A stretch of 38,379 nt of DNA from Kiritimatiellia bacterium (GCA_027858965.1 JAQIBS010000009.1:1-38379); one strand, 5' to 3'; shown: positions 25,942 through 35,851, counted from the first letter of the stretch. The notes: a model not told the origin generated them from the letters alone. Numbers and translations are program-made.

Positions 25942-28900
25942 CTACAATCGACTATTGCAACGAATCTCTTTCAGGGTTAATGCCCTAGGGAATATGCAGA
26001 GGTCAGAGATCCGGCCGTTAAAGAACATCGGATTCTTTTCATACTCCCTGCGACCGACACGCAGCTTGCGATCATTAATCAGAGGTCCGATAACCGAAAG
26101 ATCATGTGTATCACCGCTGGGCTGGGCATTCACATACCATACACCCGTTTTGCCTTTGCGAACAAAAGCTAGATGCGTCCAGCGGTTGTTTTTGACAGCA
26201 CCCTTCTCCACCCTGAAGTAGTGGTTTTTGCAGCGAAAGACACCACAACCTAAAGACCACTGCTTGATCGAGCCGAATCCATTCCCCTTGGAGGCAATCA
26301 CGCCGCCCTGGCTTTTCGGGTAGACCCAGAAGCTCAATGTGAAATCCCCTGCTCCCAGATTCAGATCGGCCGGAGCTTGGGCAAAGCCCTGCATTCCATC
26401 CAGGACAAGTGCGGGACCACCGTAAGGACCCAACCCGGCCTCAACCTTTGCGCCCTTCTTCAAAACCGCATCCCCTCCGCCACCAGAGCTATCTATAAGA
26501 CGGTCACTATCCATAGACTCCAGTTCATAACAAACCGTTGCATCAAACTTATCCATCGGGATGGAGTGGTCGCCTGTCATTTTATTGCCAGCGGCTGAGT
26601 GATCAACAATGTTCTTCACCCGCAAAATATAATCTGACTTTTTTGAATAATCAGAGACGCTCAACTGCACGACATTCAAACTGAGTTGCCGAGCAAAAGT
26701 CACCGTCAACTCAGGTGCAAATATATAATTTGTTTTCAGACTTGCCTGTAGATGCTTAACCGGTTCATCGAAAGCCACACGCACCCATTTGCCATCAGAT
26801 GACATACGTACACCGGTCAGATGCGGGGGCGTACGGTCCGCAGGCGTGGTGACCCGGCATTCACGTTCAAAACCAAAAGGGGTAAAGTCACCACAACGGG
26901 CCGCGACACTGTAACGATACGAGGTTTTTTCCTTCAGACGATCCGCACACCACTGCGGTACTGTGCTGCGTCCAACCTCTTTTCCATCACGTTTAATAAT
27001 GTACTCCACGCTGTCGCACCCAGCCACAGCATCCCACGAAAGCACGGCACGGTTATAAGCAACGGCCTCCCCCCCCAATCGTCTGATCTTAACAGCTTTC
27101 CTGTCCCGCACAGGGGCGCCGCCGAAAGCTGATGGGAACTCCGGAGTCAAACCGATGTGGTCATAGTCCATCAGCTCTTCACAAAAGCCAGATTCCCAGC
27201 TCACATTCTCCCACTGCATCGAGTCCTTGTTATCGGGCCGGTTGCTGCGTATTGGTCCACCCTGTGAACGAATGATATGAATATTCTTAAAAACCTGATC
27301 CATCGACATCTTCGGCCAGTCAAGAAAGATGCCGTTCGGTCCGTAATCCTGTACAGAGGGAATTGCCTGCGAATCAGCTACCGTAATTTGATCAAAGGTA
27401 TTAACAGAGCCTCCGCCGGGGTTATTCAGCATGGCACAGTGCAATGCTCCCATATCCCCACCATCCTGACCGCAGCGGAAGACGCTGATATGATGAAACT
27501 GGTTGCCTCTGGCTGGCGGATGAGAAGTTGTCACAGGAGGCCCATACTGCGCTCCCGTATTACCGCGCACTGTAATCGCATACCGCACAGAGTTATCAAG
27601 CTGACAGTGATCTACCACATTACTACTGACATTGAAGATCGTTACGCACTCCGCATAGGTATGCAACTCACCCACATGGCTGATGTGGGTATTGTCAATC
27701 CGGTTGAACATACAACGTCCCGGGGTGCGTTCTTTACCGCCGGGCGCAAGAAACTTGTTGCAGAGGCTGACACCATTAAGTCCCATGTGATCTATCCAAC
27801 ATCCCGTCACCCGGTTACTGACATTGTGTCCAATCATCATAACCCCGGTACGTCCTCCATTTTTGAGATGGCAGTTGCGAATCTCGATATGTTCGGCGTT
27901 ATTCATCCAGACCAGTGCCCCGTCTTTCATTCCCTGATAGGCCCAATAAGGACGAGGTGGCGAGTTATCGGTTTCAGCAAGTTCAAAACCGTCAAGAACA
28001 ACGTTTTTAACACAATGCTCCTGCGACTCTCCCTTGAACTGAATCAAGCGGTTCAGAACGGAGCAGGAAATATTCAGCTTATCAGGATGTCCTTGACCTA
28101 GAGGCATGTAATAGAGCGTATGCGCTTTCTCATCGACAAAAAATTCTCCGGGGACATTCAGGAAACCGAGTTCATCTTCAAGGTAGAAGCGTGCGTCAGT
28201 ACCCACTCCATGAAACGGATCTTTATCAAAGTTCAAACGCCGGGTTTGCGGATCTATTGAAGTAACCGCATGGACCTCGCGCACCCAGTCACATTTACCT
28301 CCGGGATAGATATGAATCCGCATCTTAGTCACATCCGTCACTGGCGGCGCATCTTCCTGCCGGTAGATCAGCCAGCCAGACCCCTTTTTTCGTGAGGAAC
28401 CTTTATCACTCTGTTTTGGAGTGCCGTCGACCGTCGTCAGATACCTACCGGAGGCGACAGGCATTTCAAGGATGCATTCACGATCAGGAAAGCGCGCTTT
28501 ATGAACCCGTATGCCATTTTCATAAAGGGTGTGAAAAAGGGTCTGTTCAGGAAGATTGATTCTCCAGATTCCATCGCGATAAGGTTGCCAGCCGGTGAGA
28601 ATCCGACTGCCGATAATACGTGCCTTGCCCGGTCCCGACTTGCTGCGGTAAACCACATGCCACCCATTGCTACCCGAATCCGCAGAGGTAAACGCCAGAG
28701 GTCGGTCCAACCGGTAATCTCCGGGAGCCACATTAACAACCACATCGCCGGTCATCCCGGCAGTTAAACTTCGAGCAGCCTCCTGCGCACGATGCAACGA
28801 GCGGAACGGAGCCCGGCGTGTACCAGCTGCCATATCATCACCCTCAGGACTAACATACAGGGAGTGGCCGGTATTGAGGCAGCCGACAAGAAAAGCTGAC

Positions 28901-28965
28901 ATACAGGTGAGACAAACTAATACGAAAACTCTCTTCAACCATATAAACATGTTATACCAATTCAT
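25942..28965 (-). CDS. GH141-like beta-helix lipoprotein with LamG-like C-terminus
   Basis: A roughly 1000-residue exported protein. The leader KRVFVLVCLTCMSAFLVGC ends in a lipobox, so it is probably a lipoprotein. HSLYVSPEGDDMAAGTRRAPF and SLHRAQEAARSL open the catalytic-type parallel beta helix, as in GH141 (fucosidase/xylanase) proteins, and many coils follow (for example NAEHIEIRNCHLKNGGRTGV). A fibronectin-like unit (CDSVEYIIKRDGKEV) and an SbsA-like Ig unit follow. The last 190 residues are a concanavalin A-like LamG domain (GAGDFTLSFWVYP; LRVGRREYEKNP; NGRISDLCIF). The start is uncertain: ATG 28965 or ATG 28950, both with weak ribosome-binding sites. It likely binds or cleaves a complex glycan. 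A related protein lies at 32837. Confidence 0.75.
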   Translation of the reverse strand: MNWYNMFIWLKRVFVLVCLTCMSAFLVGCLNTGHSLYVSPEGDDMAAGTRRAPFRSLHRAQEAARSLTAGMTGDVVVNVAPGDYRLDRPLAFTSADSGSNGWHVVYRSKSGPGKARIIGSRILTGWQPYRDGIWRINLPEQTLFHTLYENGIRVHKARFPDRECILEMPVASGRYLTTVDGTPKQSDKGSSRKKGSGWLIYRQEDAPPVTDVTKMRIHIYPGGKCDWVREVHAVTSIDPQTRRLNFDKDPFHGVGTDARFYLEDELGFLNVPGEFFVDEKAHTLYYMPLGQGHPDKLNISCSVLNRLIQFKGESQEHCVKNVVLDGFELAETDNSPPRPYWAYQGMKDGALVWMNNAEHIEIRNCHLKNGGRTGVMMIGHNVSNRVTGCWIDHMGLNGVSLCNKFLAPGGKERTPGRCMFNRIDNTHISHVGELHTYAECVTIFNVSSNVVDHCQLDNSVRYAITVRGNTGAQYGPPVTTSHPPARGNQFHHISVFRCGQDGGDMGALHCAMLNNPGGGSVNTFDQITVADSQAIPSVQDYGPNGIFLDWPKMSMDQVFKNIHIIRSQGGPIRSNRPDNKDSMQWENVSWESGFCEELMDYDHIGLTPEFPSAFGGAPVRDRKAVKIRRLGGEAVAYNRAVLSWDAVAGCDSVEYIIKRDGKEVGRSTVPQWCADRLKEKTSYRYSVAARCGDFTPFGFERECRVTTPADRTPPHLTGVRMSSDGKWVRVAFDEPVKHLQASLKTNYIFAPELTVTFARQLSLNVVQLSVSDYSKKSDYILRVKNIVDHSAAGNKMTGDHSIPMDKFDATVCYELESMDSDRLIDSSGGGGDAVLKKGAKVEAGLGPYGGPALVLDGMQGFAQAPADLNLGAGDFTLSFWVYPKSQGGVIASKGNGFGSIKQWSLGCGVFRCKNHYFRVEKGAVKNNRWTHLAFVRKGKTGVWYVNAQPSGDTHDLSVIGPLINDRKLRVGRREYEKNPMFFNGRISDLCIFPRALTLKEIRCNSRL

Positions 28966-29063
28966 TTTCGTTACCGATACCAATACCGATATCGAACAAA
29001 TCATACGGCAAGGTGTACCCGTAGTCAAGACCATCTGTAGCCGAGGTGCGTCACCCCGGGACT

Positions 29064-29103
29064 CTTTCTTTGTGCTCTTTGTGTTCTTTGTGGTTAAAAA
29101 AAA
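29064..29103. repeat. Nine-base tandem repeat (TTCTTTGTG)
   Basis: TTCTTTGTG, CTCTTTGTG and TTCTTTGTG follow one another at 29066-29092 with GTTAAAA after. The block abuts the 3' end of the 29104-31026 gene. Similar tracts lie at 36484-36520 and 36538-36562, just after another gene's stop. Confidence 0.75.
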
Positions 29104-31026
29104 CTACTTCACAATCTCAAACAGCGCCGTATCCGGAGTCATAAAATCGTATGTAAACTCAGATGCATTTTCAGCCACCACCTTGCCGGAGTAAACATCC
29201 ACCACCTTTTTACACTTTTGCGGAAGATGTACCTTCTTCTTGCCGCCATCCTTATAGTGTATCGAAAGAAGACGTTCATTGGCATACACCGGATTCACAT
29301 CATCAGTGTACATATGAACCCCAGCTTCCTTCATGATCTTTTTCATTGCCACAGAGGTCATGGTTTTGTATTCGTGGGAATAGACTGAGTTCCAACCGTC
29401 CATAGCAACCTTAGCCGGCCCCTGTGTTCCATACGCAGTTCCAGTCCACTGCTTAACTCGCGCTGTATCGAGAGTCTTACCATCCGAGATACCGGGCGCA
29501 TAGGTCCAGACCACTGTCCGGTTATCCTTGAGCACATATTTTTTTAGAATCTCTGCACGCTCCGGAGAGATCAGCAACATAGCCGGAAGAAAGATGACCT
29601 TGTATTGCGAGAGATCGATCACGAGAATATCATTGAATGAATAGACATCAAAGGGCGCACCGACTTTGTTGAGCTTATCGCGGAACTGACGCGCCATTGC
29701 CGAGGCATGGGGGGCTTTATCATTGAGATAGCAGGCACTCTGCGGGTCGGCAATCATCAGCGTTTGGGCAACTGAGGCAGAGCGGTCATTCACATATTTA
29801 TCAGAGATATTCTGCAGTTTCTTTATTAACTCCTGATTCGCCTCTGTCTTATACCAGCCCCCCCACATATCGAACCACCAGAGCGACATATGGTTGATCA
29901 GGGAAAAGGCTGCCTCGCGTTTAAGTCCGGCAATATCATCAGCCTGCGTTTTCCAGGCATCATGACCAACAATGGGATTCGCCGAAACACAGTGCGTACG
30001 ATGATCAATCTCATGCAGACAGCGCTTGCCGTAACGCAGGGCCGTACCATGTACCAGCTGCGGACCGCTTCCTCCGCCTATCTGCCGGTCATTATAGGTG
30101 CCTGGGTTGATAATAAAATCGATATCAGGACTGGCAAATACCCGTTCATATCCAAGATGTCCAAAAGAGACCAGCTTATTATCGCTGACCAGGTAATAGC
30201 CGAAGAAGACCCCAAGTTCCTTCTCTTTGGGTATTTCAGGTCGGGCCGCTTCAGCAAAAGCCACAACAGCATCGGCAATGACCTGATTATGAAAATTCCA
30301 ATACTGGATTTTATTCATCTCAGTTGCCGGATCGTATATGGCATTATCATGCGCCGCTTTCCGCAGAGTAGTTTCTGGGGGGACATCTCCTTCGAACGAA
30401 AACCCGTTTTTCTTACACCACCCCCGCCAGGCGGCATTCTTAACACGGCTGCTCTTGCCCCGATCATACTCATACCACTCAGAGGTACCACCGCCGGAGA
30501 GAATATAGGCCGAGATCTTATCCCCGTATTTTTTCTCTGAATACGCAATGAAATCCAGCATCCATTTCGTAGTGATTTTAATCCACTTGGGATCAGCGGC
30601 CGCATGTGAGATATCGGAAAAGCTGTCCAAAGCAAACTTACGCGTCAGCCAGTAGGGCGTATTCAGATCTATCATGCAGAGAAATTTCGCATCAGGATTA
30701 GCTGAAAGCAGATCATCCACCTGTTTGTCGTAAGCGGCAAAATCATACTTTTTAATGCCTTTCCAGATCAGCGGATACTTGCAGTATTCAAACCCGGCCG
30801 AATTAATCGCATTTGCGGCAAAGAAGCAGCGGGTATCAATACCCATTTCCCCGAACTTCGCTGTCATCTCCAGCTCCGGCCAGAACGAACGGTAGCAGGT
30901 ATAGATCTGCTTATCAATGGTTGCGGCTGTATAGACAGGCGCAGCTGAAACAGAATCATTGGACAAACCAGTCTGCACCACACTACAAAAGACTAAACCA
31001 ATTACAATAAAACGCCATAGCATCAT
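29104..31026 (-). CDS. Secreted clan GH-A glycosidase, beta-galactosidase-like layout
   Basis: A 640-residue protein with signal peptide (FIVIGLVFCSVVQTGLS). Residues about 40-420 form a TIM barrel, with E183 in SGGGTSEWYEYD as likely acid/base and E339 in CLHEIDHRTH as likely nucleophile, a usual clan GH-A spacing. A Rossmann-like domain follows (about 430-570: VIDLSQYKVIFLPAMLLISPERAEILKKYV), like the trimerisation/GATase-like domain of GH42. A short beta-sandwich ends the protein. I cannot assign a numbered GH family with certainty. AAGGA lies six bases before the first ATG. It is read from the same strand as the GH141-like gene, 139 bases apart, and probably acts on a related glycan. Confidence 0.75.
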   Translation of the reverse strand: MMLWRFIVIGLVFCSVVQTGLSNDSVSAAPVYTAATIDKQIYTCYRSFWPELEMTAKFGEMGIDTRCFFAANAINSAGFEYCKYPLIWKGIKKYDFAAYDKQVDDLLSANPDAKFLCMIDLNTPYWLTRKFALDSFSDISHAAADPKWIKITTKWMLDFIAYSEKKYGDKISAYILSGGGTSEWYEYDRGKSSRVKNAAWRGWCKKNGFSFEGDVPPETTLRKAAHDNAIYDPATEMNKIQYWNFHNQVIADAVVAFAEAARPEIPKEKELGVFFGYYLVSDNKLVSFGHLGYERVFASPDIDFIINPGTYNDRQIGGGSGPQLVHGTALRYGKRCLHEIDHRTHCVSANPIVGHDAWKTQADDIAGLKREAAFSLINHMSLWWFDMWGGWYKTEANQELIKKLQNISDKYVNDRSASVAQTLMIADPQSACYLNDKAPHASAMARQFRDKLNKVGAPFDVYSFNDILVIDLSQYKVIFLPAMLLISPERAEILKKYVLKDNRTVVWTYAPGISDGKTLDTARVKQWTGTAYGTQGPAKVAMDGWNSVYSHEYKTMTSVAMKKIMKEAGVHMYTDDVNPVYANERLLSIHYKDGGKKKVHLPQKCKKVVDVYSGKVVAENASEFTYDFMTPDTALFEIVK

Positions 31027-31093
31027 TATTTTTCCTTACATTTGAATTTCAATTTATTAATGGTCATTCGCACGAATGGCAGGTAAGCCAATG

Positions 31094-31605
31094 TTATTTC
31101 TCCTGATTCCCTGCATCCACATCTATAAATGTCACGCGGTCTAGCGTCAGACGTTCCACACCCCTGATAGCGAAGGGTTTCGTACTGCCTGGCAGAATTT
31201 CAAAACGCACATTACTCAGCAAAATGTCGCTCACATGATCCCCTTTACGCAAGGTAAAGGAAGGATACTCGGGCGAGCGGATCGTCATGTTCGAAAAGCT
31301 GATGTTGCGGATGCGGCTGACTTTAGTGTCCTCAGCGAACAAGATCTGAATCGGTGTCTTCCGGCAATCCAGAGAGATGTCGCTGAAATGCACATTCTCG
31401 ACGCCGAACGGCAGAACTGCATCCCCTTCCGGCAGAGGCGGCACACCCGGTCCGCGCGGAGGATCGTTCGCCTTCTGGATTGCCGCGGTATTATCTGTCT
31501 TTCCATCCGGTATTGCGCCAAACTCGGTAACACTGAACACCCCGTCTTTTCCCGCGCCCTGCGCAAGCGTCGCTGCTACAATCAAAAACCAATCAAAAAC
31601 TTCAT
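31094..31605 (-). pseudogene. GH28-like gene remnant with frameshift and large internal deletion
   Basis: A proper start exists at ATG 31605 with AAGGAG upstream, but MKFLIGF is followed by a stop. One extra T in the TTTTT run would join it to the longer frame (LIVAATLAQGAGKDGVFSV), giving a normal signal peptide. TEFGAIPDGKTDNTAAIQKA is the classic opening of GH28/pectate lyase-like proteins. It jumps after about 50 residues to DAVLPFGVENVHFSDISLDC, which belongs to the C-terminal coils (NISFSNMTIRSPEYPS; LSNVRFEIL). The central catalytic helix coils are therefore missing, presumably by an in-frame deletion. Non-functional. Confidence 0.7.
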
Positions 31606-31704
31606 ATTAACTCCTTTACAAACCCCATTTTGCGATACCAAGTTCACTAAAGCAACTTTACTTTAACACCCATTGCCAATACCCGCACTATTCATTTTCC
31701 GAAT

Positions 31705-32382
31705 TTAACTATATATTTCACGAACAAACGACTGGTTGCTACGCTGAGTTTCATTATCCACAAAGATCACATAGCGGCTGCCGAACGAGCCGCTGGCTCC
31801 GCTGAAGTCGCCGATAAACATCCCGTTATCTGTGCTGACGGTTACCTCGCCCCCGGAAAGGTCGTTGGTTCCGCAGGAACCGCTGTATTACCCGATGATC
31901 CAGTACGGACTCGCGAGCGTGCCGCCGGTCTGCGTAAAGGTGGCACTCCCGAACTGCCCGACACGTCCGTTGGCGATGTTTACGGTTCCGTCCGAGAGTG
32001 CGAAGGTCGCCTTGTTGGCGTCATAGCCAGCAGTCATAAGTAGATGGCCGCTCAACGTCAGGCTGCCGCCGGTCATCACACAATGTCCTGTGCGCGCTGG
32101 TGCTCCAGATGTGGCGAGAGTGAGCCGCGCCGCAACCGCAGCGACCTCGTTCGTGATAAAGACCCTGCGGTAAGCGGTACCTTCCACGATGGCGTAGTCG
32201 TCCGTCGTCGGCACATTGCCACCGACCCAAGCGGTCGGCTTATCCCAATAAGCGTTCTGATCCAAAAGGCGGATTTGCGAAGCCTCAGCAGCACCCGAGA
32301 TCCCGATGCACACCGCAACCGCCAGGTTTGCCACCATATTTTCAGCACTCATCTTTTTTAGATTCGTATTTTTCGCACTCAT
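31705..32382 (-). pseudogene. Beta-strand repeat surface protein remnant with in-frame stop
   Basis: The frame starts at ATG 32382 with GGAG upstream and a signal peptide (MVANLAVAVCIGISGAAEA). It resembles the 22638-24247 protein in style: WVGGNVPTTDDYAIVEGT, TLSGHLLMTAGYDANKATF and ALSDGTVNIANGRVGQFG. A TAA at 31888-31890 interrupts it, but the same frame then reads on for 60 codons (GTNDLSGGEVTVSTDNGMF; SRYVIFVDNE) to a second stop at 31705-31707. The continuation is similar in style to the upstream part, so the TAA looks like a point mutation. Even so the protein is far shorter than its relatives, so most of the gene has been lost. Surface location inferred. Confidence 0.6.
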
Positions 32383-32435
32383 CTTTTTTCACTCCGTATT
32401 TTTCGCACTTATCTTTTTTAGATTCGTATTAAGCC
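32344..32435. repeat. Three tandem 30-bp units over a translation start
   Basis: Units of exactly 30 bases begin near 32346, 32376 and 32406: each reads GCACTCATCTTTTTT (or GCACTTATC...) followed by AGATTCGTATTTTTC or CACTCCGTATTTTTC. On the minus strand each unit holds a GATGAGTGC start region; in the most distal copy the ATG has become ATA. The middle one also has GGAG before it. The coding effect of two units is MSAKNTNLKKMSAEN. Confidence 0.7.
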
Positions 32436-32836
32436 GTAGACCGCCACCGCACGCCCGTCTGTGATATTCCGTTCGTCCTGACCATTTCCTTGAGCATTGC
32501 CTGTTCGCCAACAACCCGGATTTTTTTTCGCTATCATCCCAAGGGGACGGATAAAAATTCACCTTAACCCATCATCATTGTTTATTATGCAGGATTTTAA
32601 TGAAAAGAGTCAAATTTAAGATATCATATTTTTTCATTTCCAAACATAATTTTCCAAAGTATTCACCGATTCCCTCCCAGCGGATCTACACCGGAGCCAA
32701 AACCCACGGCAAAATAGCCAGTGATGATATATAGACTTCTTGTTTTGACCTGCCCACTGTTGCATGGTATCATTTATTTTTATAAAATTGAACTCCACAG
32801 CATGACCCGTAATCAGGCGAGATAAGGAAGCACCAT
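32436..32836. other. Divergent intergenic region before the plus-strand beta-helix gene
   Basis: Apart from the promoter at 32745-32773, the strand holds an A/T-rich stretch with no conserved element of the families seen elsewhere. Nothing coding is supported. Confidence 0.4.
32745..32773 (+). promoter_or_regulatory. Predicted promoter of the plus-strand GH141-like gene
   Basis: TTGACC (32745-32750), a 17-base spacer and TATCAT (32768-32773) precede the ATG at 32837 by about 64 bases. Confidence 0.5.
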
Positions 32837-35800
32837 ATGATCACCGGCAACCATTTTTTATCAACCACGCTGTCGACATGGGGCACCGCCAACCTGTCCG
32901 GCCATACCAGACCCGCCCCCGCTGGACTCCGCCACAGCTCCCTTCACCTTAAAACCATGAAAATGCGCCCTTTCCTTATAATTGCGCTTCTGAGCGTCAA
33001 CTGTCTCGCCGCCGTTGAGGCTGCAGACCGCCCGGACCTGAAAACCACGTCCATCCATGTCGCGATTGACGGTCGCGATGACTGGCCAGGTACGGTTCAA
33101 AAACCCTTCGCCACCCTGCACCGCGCACGCGAAGCGGTGCGTGCGCGCAAACAACAAGGACCAGCAGGGCCGCTCCACATCGAAATCAGTGGCGGCACCT
33201 ATGATCTAACCGAACCGCTGACGCTCACGCCTCTTGACAGCGGAACCGCATCGGCACCGGTAACATGGAAAGCCGCACCTGGCCAGCACGTCGTCCTGCG
33301 TGGTTGCCGTCAAATCACAGGCTGGCAACCATGGACAAACAACATCTATTGCACCGACTTAAAAAAACAGGGACTGTCCGGCGTGACTTTTTGGCAGCTT
33401 TTCTACCAGGACAACGGAAAATTCTCGAAACGCCAGACTCTGGCGCGTTATCCCAACTTTGATAGCGCACACCCGCGTAGCGGAGGAAATGTTTATGCGG
33501 AAAGCCAGGCACAGGGCCGATTATCCAGCAGCCAGATCATCTACCGCCCAGGCGACCTTCCCTTCAGTCAATGGAGCGATCTCTCACAGGCCGAAGTCGT
33601 ATCAACCTATAACCTCGGCTGGATGTTCGCAATCACGCCGATCCAATCGGTCGATCCTGATAAACACGTGATAACCGTACGCAAATGTCGCGGCAGATTT
33701 CTCGCACTCAACCGCTTCTACATTCAGAATATACTTGATGCACTCGACGCGCCGGGTGAATGGTACCTCGACCGCAGGGACAGTATGCTTTACTTCTATC
33801 CTCCAGATGAAAAATTCACAGGCAAGGTCCTGGCGCCCGTGCTGGACCAGATCATCAGCCTCGAAGGTTCCATCCCCTATCCACATGGCTGGCTGAATGT
33901 CGACTGGAAAAAACCACGCAGCGCCTTTCCCCTTCCCGAAGAAGAGCGGAAGCCAGTGGAACATATCCGCTTTGAGGGACTGGATTTTGAATGCGCACGA
34001 CAGGATGCCATCCGCATGACCGGCACACGTGCCTGCGAGATTATCCGCTGCCGGATCTGCAACACCGGCAACGCAGGCATCAATATCGGCGGCCTCACCA
34101 CCTCATTCCCCGAAGTAGGCAACCCCCGCTTAACACCAGCCACAGGCCAGCCAGTTGGTGCTGGCGGTGGAGGTCAGATTCTTCTGGCCAACAATCCGGG
34201 AGAACATTGCCGCATAGAAGGATGCGATGTCTGGGAGACCGGTTGCGAGGGTATTGTACTCTATGGAGATAATAACATCGCAGAAAACAATCACGTATGG
34301 GATATCGGACTGTACGCCAAAGACTGCCCCTGCATCAACCTGCTGGGATCAGGAAATACCGCCCGTCGCAACACCCTGCATGACTGCCCCCGCTGTGCGA
34401 TCTTCATCAAGGGAGACGACAACATCATCGAGCTGAACGATGTACACCACGCGGTTCTCGAAACCTGTGACATGGGCGCAATCCGTTTCGTCAACCGCAA
34501 CATGCACCTCAAAGGCAACGTGGTCCGTCATAACCTCGTCCGTGCCACAACCGGCTACGGTATCAATCGGAAGGAGGGCCACACATTTGCATCTCCTCAC
34601 TTCACGTGGGGCATCTACCTTGACGACTTCACCTGCAACACAGTTGTCGAGGGTAATATCATCACAGGTGCGGCACGCGGCGGAGTCATGATCCACGGAG
34701 GCGGAAACAATCTTGTGGTCAACAACCTGATCGTCAATGCAGGCGCATACCAGGTTGAATATGCACCCATCGGCAATCGCAAGAATCTTGAAGGTGCTTT
34801 TGCCGGCAACCGCTGTGAACGCAATGTGCTCGTCTGCACACAAACAAACTCCATGCCGTATCGATTCACCAGACCTGACCCTCACATGCCTACCTTTTCC
34901 AGTAACGTGGTCTGGTACGGTTCTCATGAACCTGTTGTGGTCACCAGCGGACAGCAGGGTATCAGAGGCTGGGAGAAATGGCTCAAAAAAGGCTATGATA
35001 CCGGTTCTATCGTAGCTGATCCGAAAATCAACAGCACAACAGATAACATCTATACACTCAGCTCCGACTCACCCGCATGGAGGCTGGGCTTCAAACCTAT
35101 TCCGATGAACCTTATCGGCTGCTATCAAAGTTTGACACGGGCTTCATGGCCTATCACACCGAACTGGAAACGGCCACGCGAAAAGATGCTTCTTTTTCAC
35201 GAGCCGGGGCACGAGCCAGAGGGACTGGTCTTCGACCCGATCATCGACGCGACGAAACCCATTGACGAAGATTTCGAAAGCTTTAAAATTGATGCACGTC
35301 CGGCTTCCGGCGACGTTGCCGACAATCCCAGCGCACGCATTACCGTAACCGACGAGATCGCTGCGGATGGCAGCAAGTGCCTGCGCATTCCCGACGCAGC
35401 GGATCTGCCGCAGTCCTTTCTGCCACGCATTTACTGGCCATTTGATTACGGCAAAGGTGTGGCAGTATTCAGTGCCGATTTTCACATAAACGCCCAACAG
35501 CCGGCATACATCATGATTGAGCCCCGCCAGTATGGGCAGGGCACCAAGTCAGGATATATATGCGGGCCAGCCCTCAGAATTGGACAGGACGGCAATGTAA
35601 AGTCACCTTCGGGCATACTGACAAAAATACCGCTGGGCAAATGGGTCCACTTCGAACTTCGCATGCCGCTGACTGAAGAGCCTTCAGGAACCTCGCAGGT
35701 AACCATAACCGTACGAAACCATGCTCCGCAAACCTTCACCGTAAAAAATGGCAGCGCCAATTTTAAACAGCTGGACCGGGTTGTCATAGCCAGCCTCACC

Positions 35801-35851
35801 GACACATCATCCCTCTTCCACATCGACAATGTCTGTTGCAAAGAAGAGTAA
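32837..35851 (+). CDS. GH141-like secreted parallel beta-helix protein
   Basis: A 1004-residue protein whose catalytic-type core, IHVAIDGRDDWPGTVQKPF and TLHRAREAVRARKQ, starts the parallel beta helix in the same manner as the 25942 gene, then HVVLRGCRQITGWQPW and many coils (CEIIRCRICNTGNAGINIGG; CRIEGCDVWETGCEGIVLYG; DDNIIELNDVHH). Helix-type glycosidases of GH141 are built this way. The last 180 residues form a beta-sandwich of carbohydrate-binding type. The start is interesting: ATG 32837 has AAGGAAG six bases upstream, but the signal peptide (RPFLIIALLSVNCLAAVEA) begins only at residue 44, giving a long polar N-terminal extension; ATG 32957 would give a normal signal but has no ribosome-binding site. 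It is the only intact plus-strand gene beyond 7.4 kb. Confidence 0.78.
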   Translation: MITGNHFLSTTLSTWGTANLSGHTRPAPAGLRHSSLHLKTMKMRPFLIIALLSVNCLAAVEAADRPDLKTTSIHVAIDGRDDWPGTVQKPFATLHRAREAVRARKQQGPAGPLHIEISGGTYDLTEPLTLTPLDSGTASAPVTWKAAPGQHVVLRGCRQITGWQPWTNNIYCTDLKKQGLSGVTFWQLFYQDNGKFSKRQTLARYPNFDSAHPRSGGNVYAESQAQGRLSSSQIIYRPGDLPFSQWSDLSQAEVVSTYNLGWMFAITPIQSVDPDKHVITVRKCRGRFLALNRFYIQNILDALDAPGEWYLDRRDSMLYFYPPDEKFTGKVLAPVLDQIISLEGSIPYPHGWLNVDWKKPRSAFPLPEEERKPVEHIRFEGLDFECARQDAIRMTGTRACEIIRCRICNTGNAGINIGGLTTSFPEVGNPRLTPATGQPVGAGGGGQILLANNPGEHCRIEGCDVWETGCEGIVLYGDNNIAENNHVWDIGLYAKDCPCINLLGSGNTARRNTLHDCPRCAIFIKGDDNIIELNDVHHAVLETCDMGAIRFVNRNMHLKGNVVRHNLVRATTGYGINRKEGHTFASPHFTWGIYLDDFTCNTVVEGNIITGAARGGVMIHGGGNNLVVNNLIVNAGAYQVEYAPIGNRKNLEGAFAGNRCERNVLVCTQTNSMPYRFTRPDPHMPTFSSNVVWYGSHEPVVVTSGQQGIRGWEKWLKKGYDTGSIVADPKINSTTDNIYTLSSDSPAWRLGFKPIPMNLIGCYQSLTRASWPITPNWKRPREKMLLFHEPGHEPEGLVFDPIIDATKPIDEDFESFKIDARPASGDVADNPSARITVTDEIAADGSKCLRIPDAADLPQSFLPRIYWPFDYGKGVAVFSADFHINAQQPAYIMIEPRQYGQGTKSGYICGPALRIGQDGNVKSPSGILTKIPLGKWVHFELRMPLTEEPSGTSQVTITVRNHAPQTFTVKNGSANFKQLDRVVIASLTDTSSLFHIDNVCCKEE

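Noticed and set aside
27277-28101. Plus-strand 274-residue frame inside the GH141-like gene
   Set aside because: It is the antisense shadow of a well-supported beta-helix coding region and has no family features.
29890-30540. Plus-strand 216-residue frame inside the GH-A glycosidase gene
   Set aside because: It is an antisense shadow of conserved TIM-barrel coding sequence.
34349-34927. Minus-strand 192-residue frame inside the plus-strand GH141-like gene
   Set aside because: It is a shadow in a GC-rich gene. It lacks a ribosome-binding site and domain similarity.
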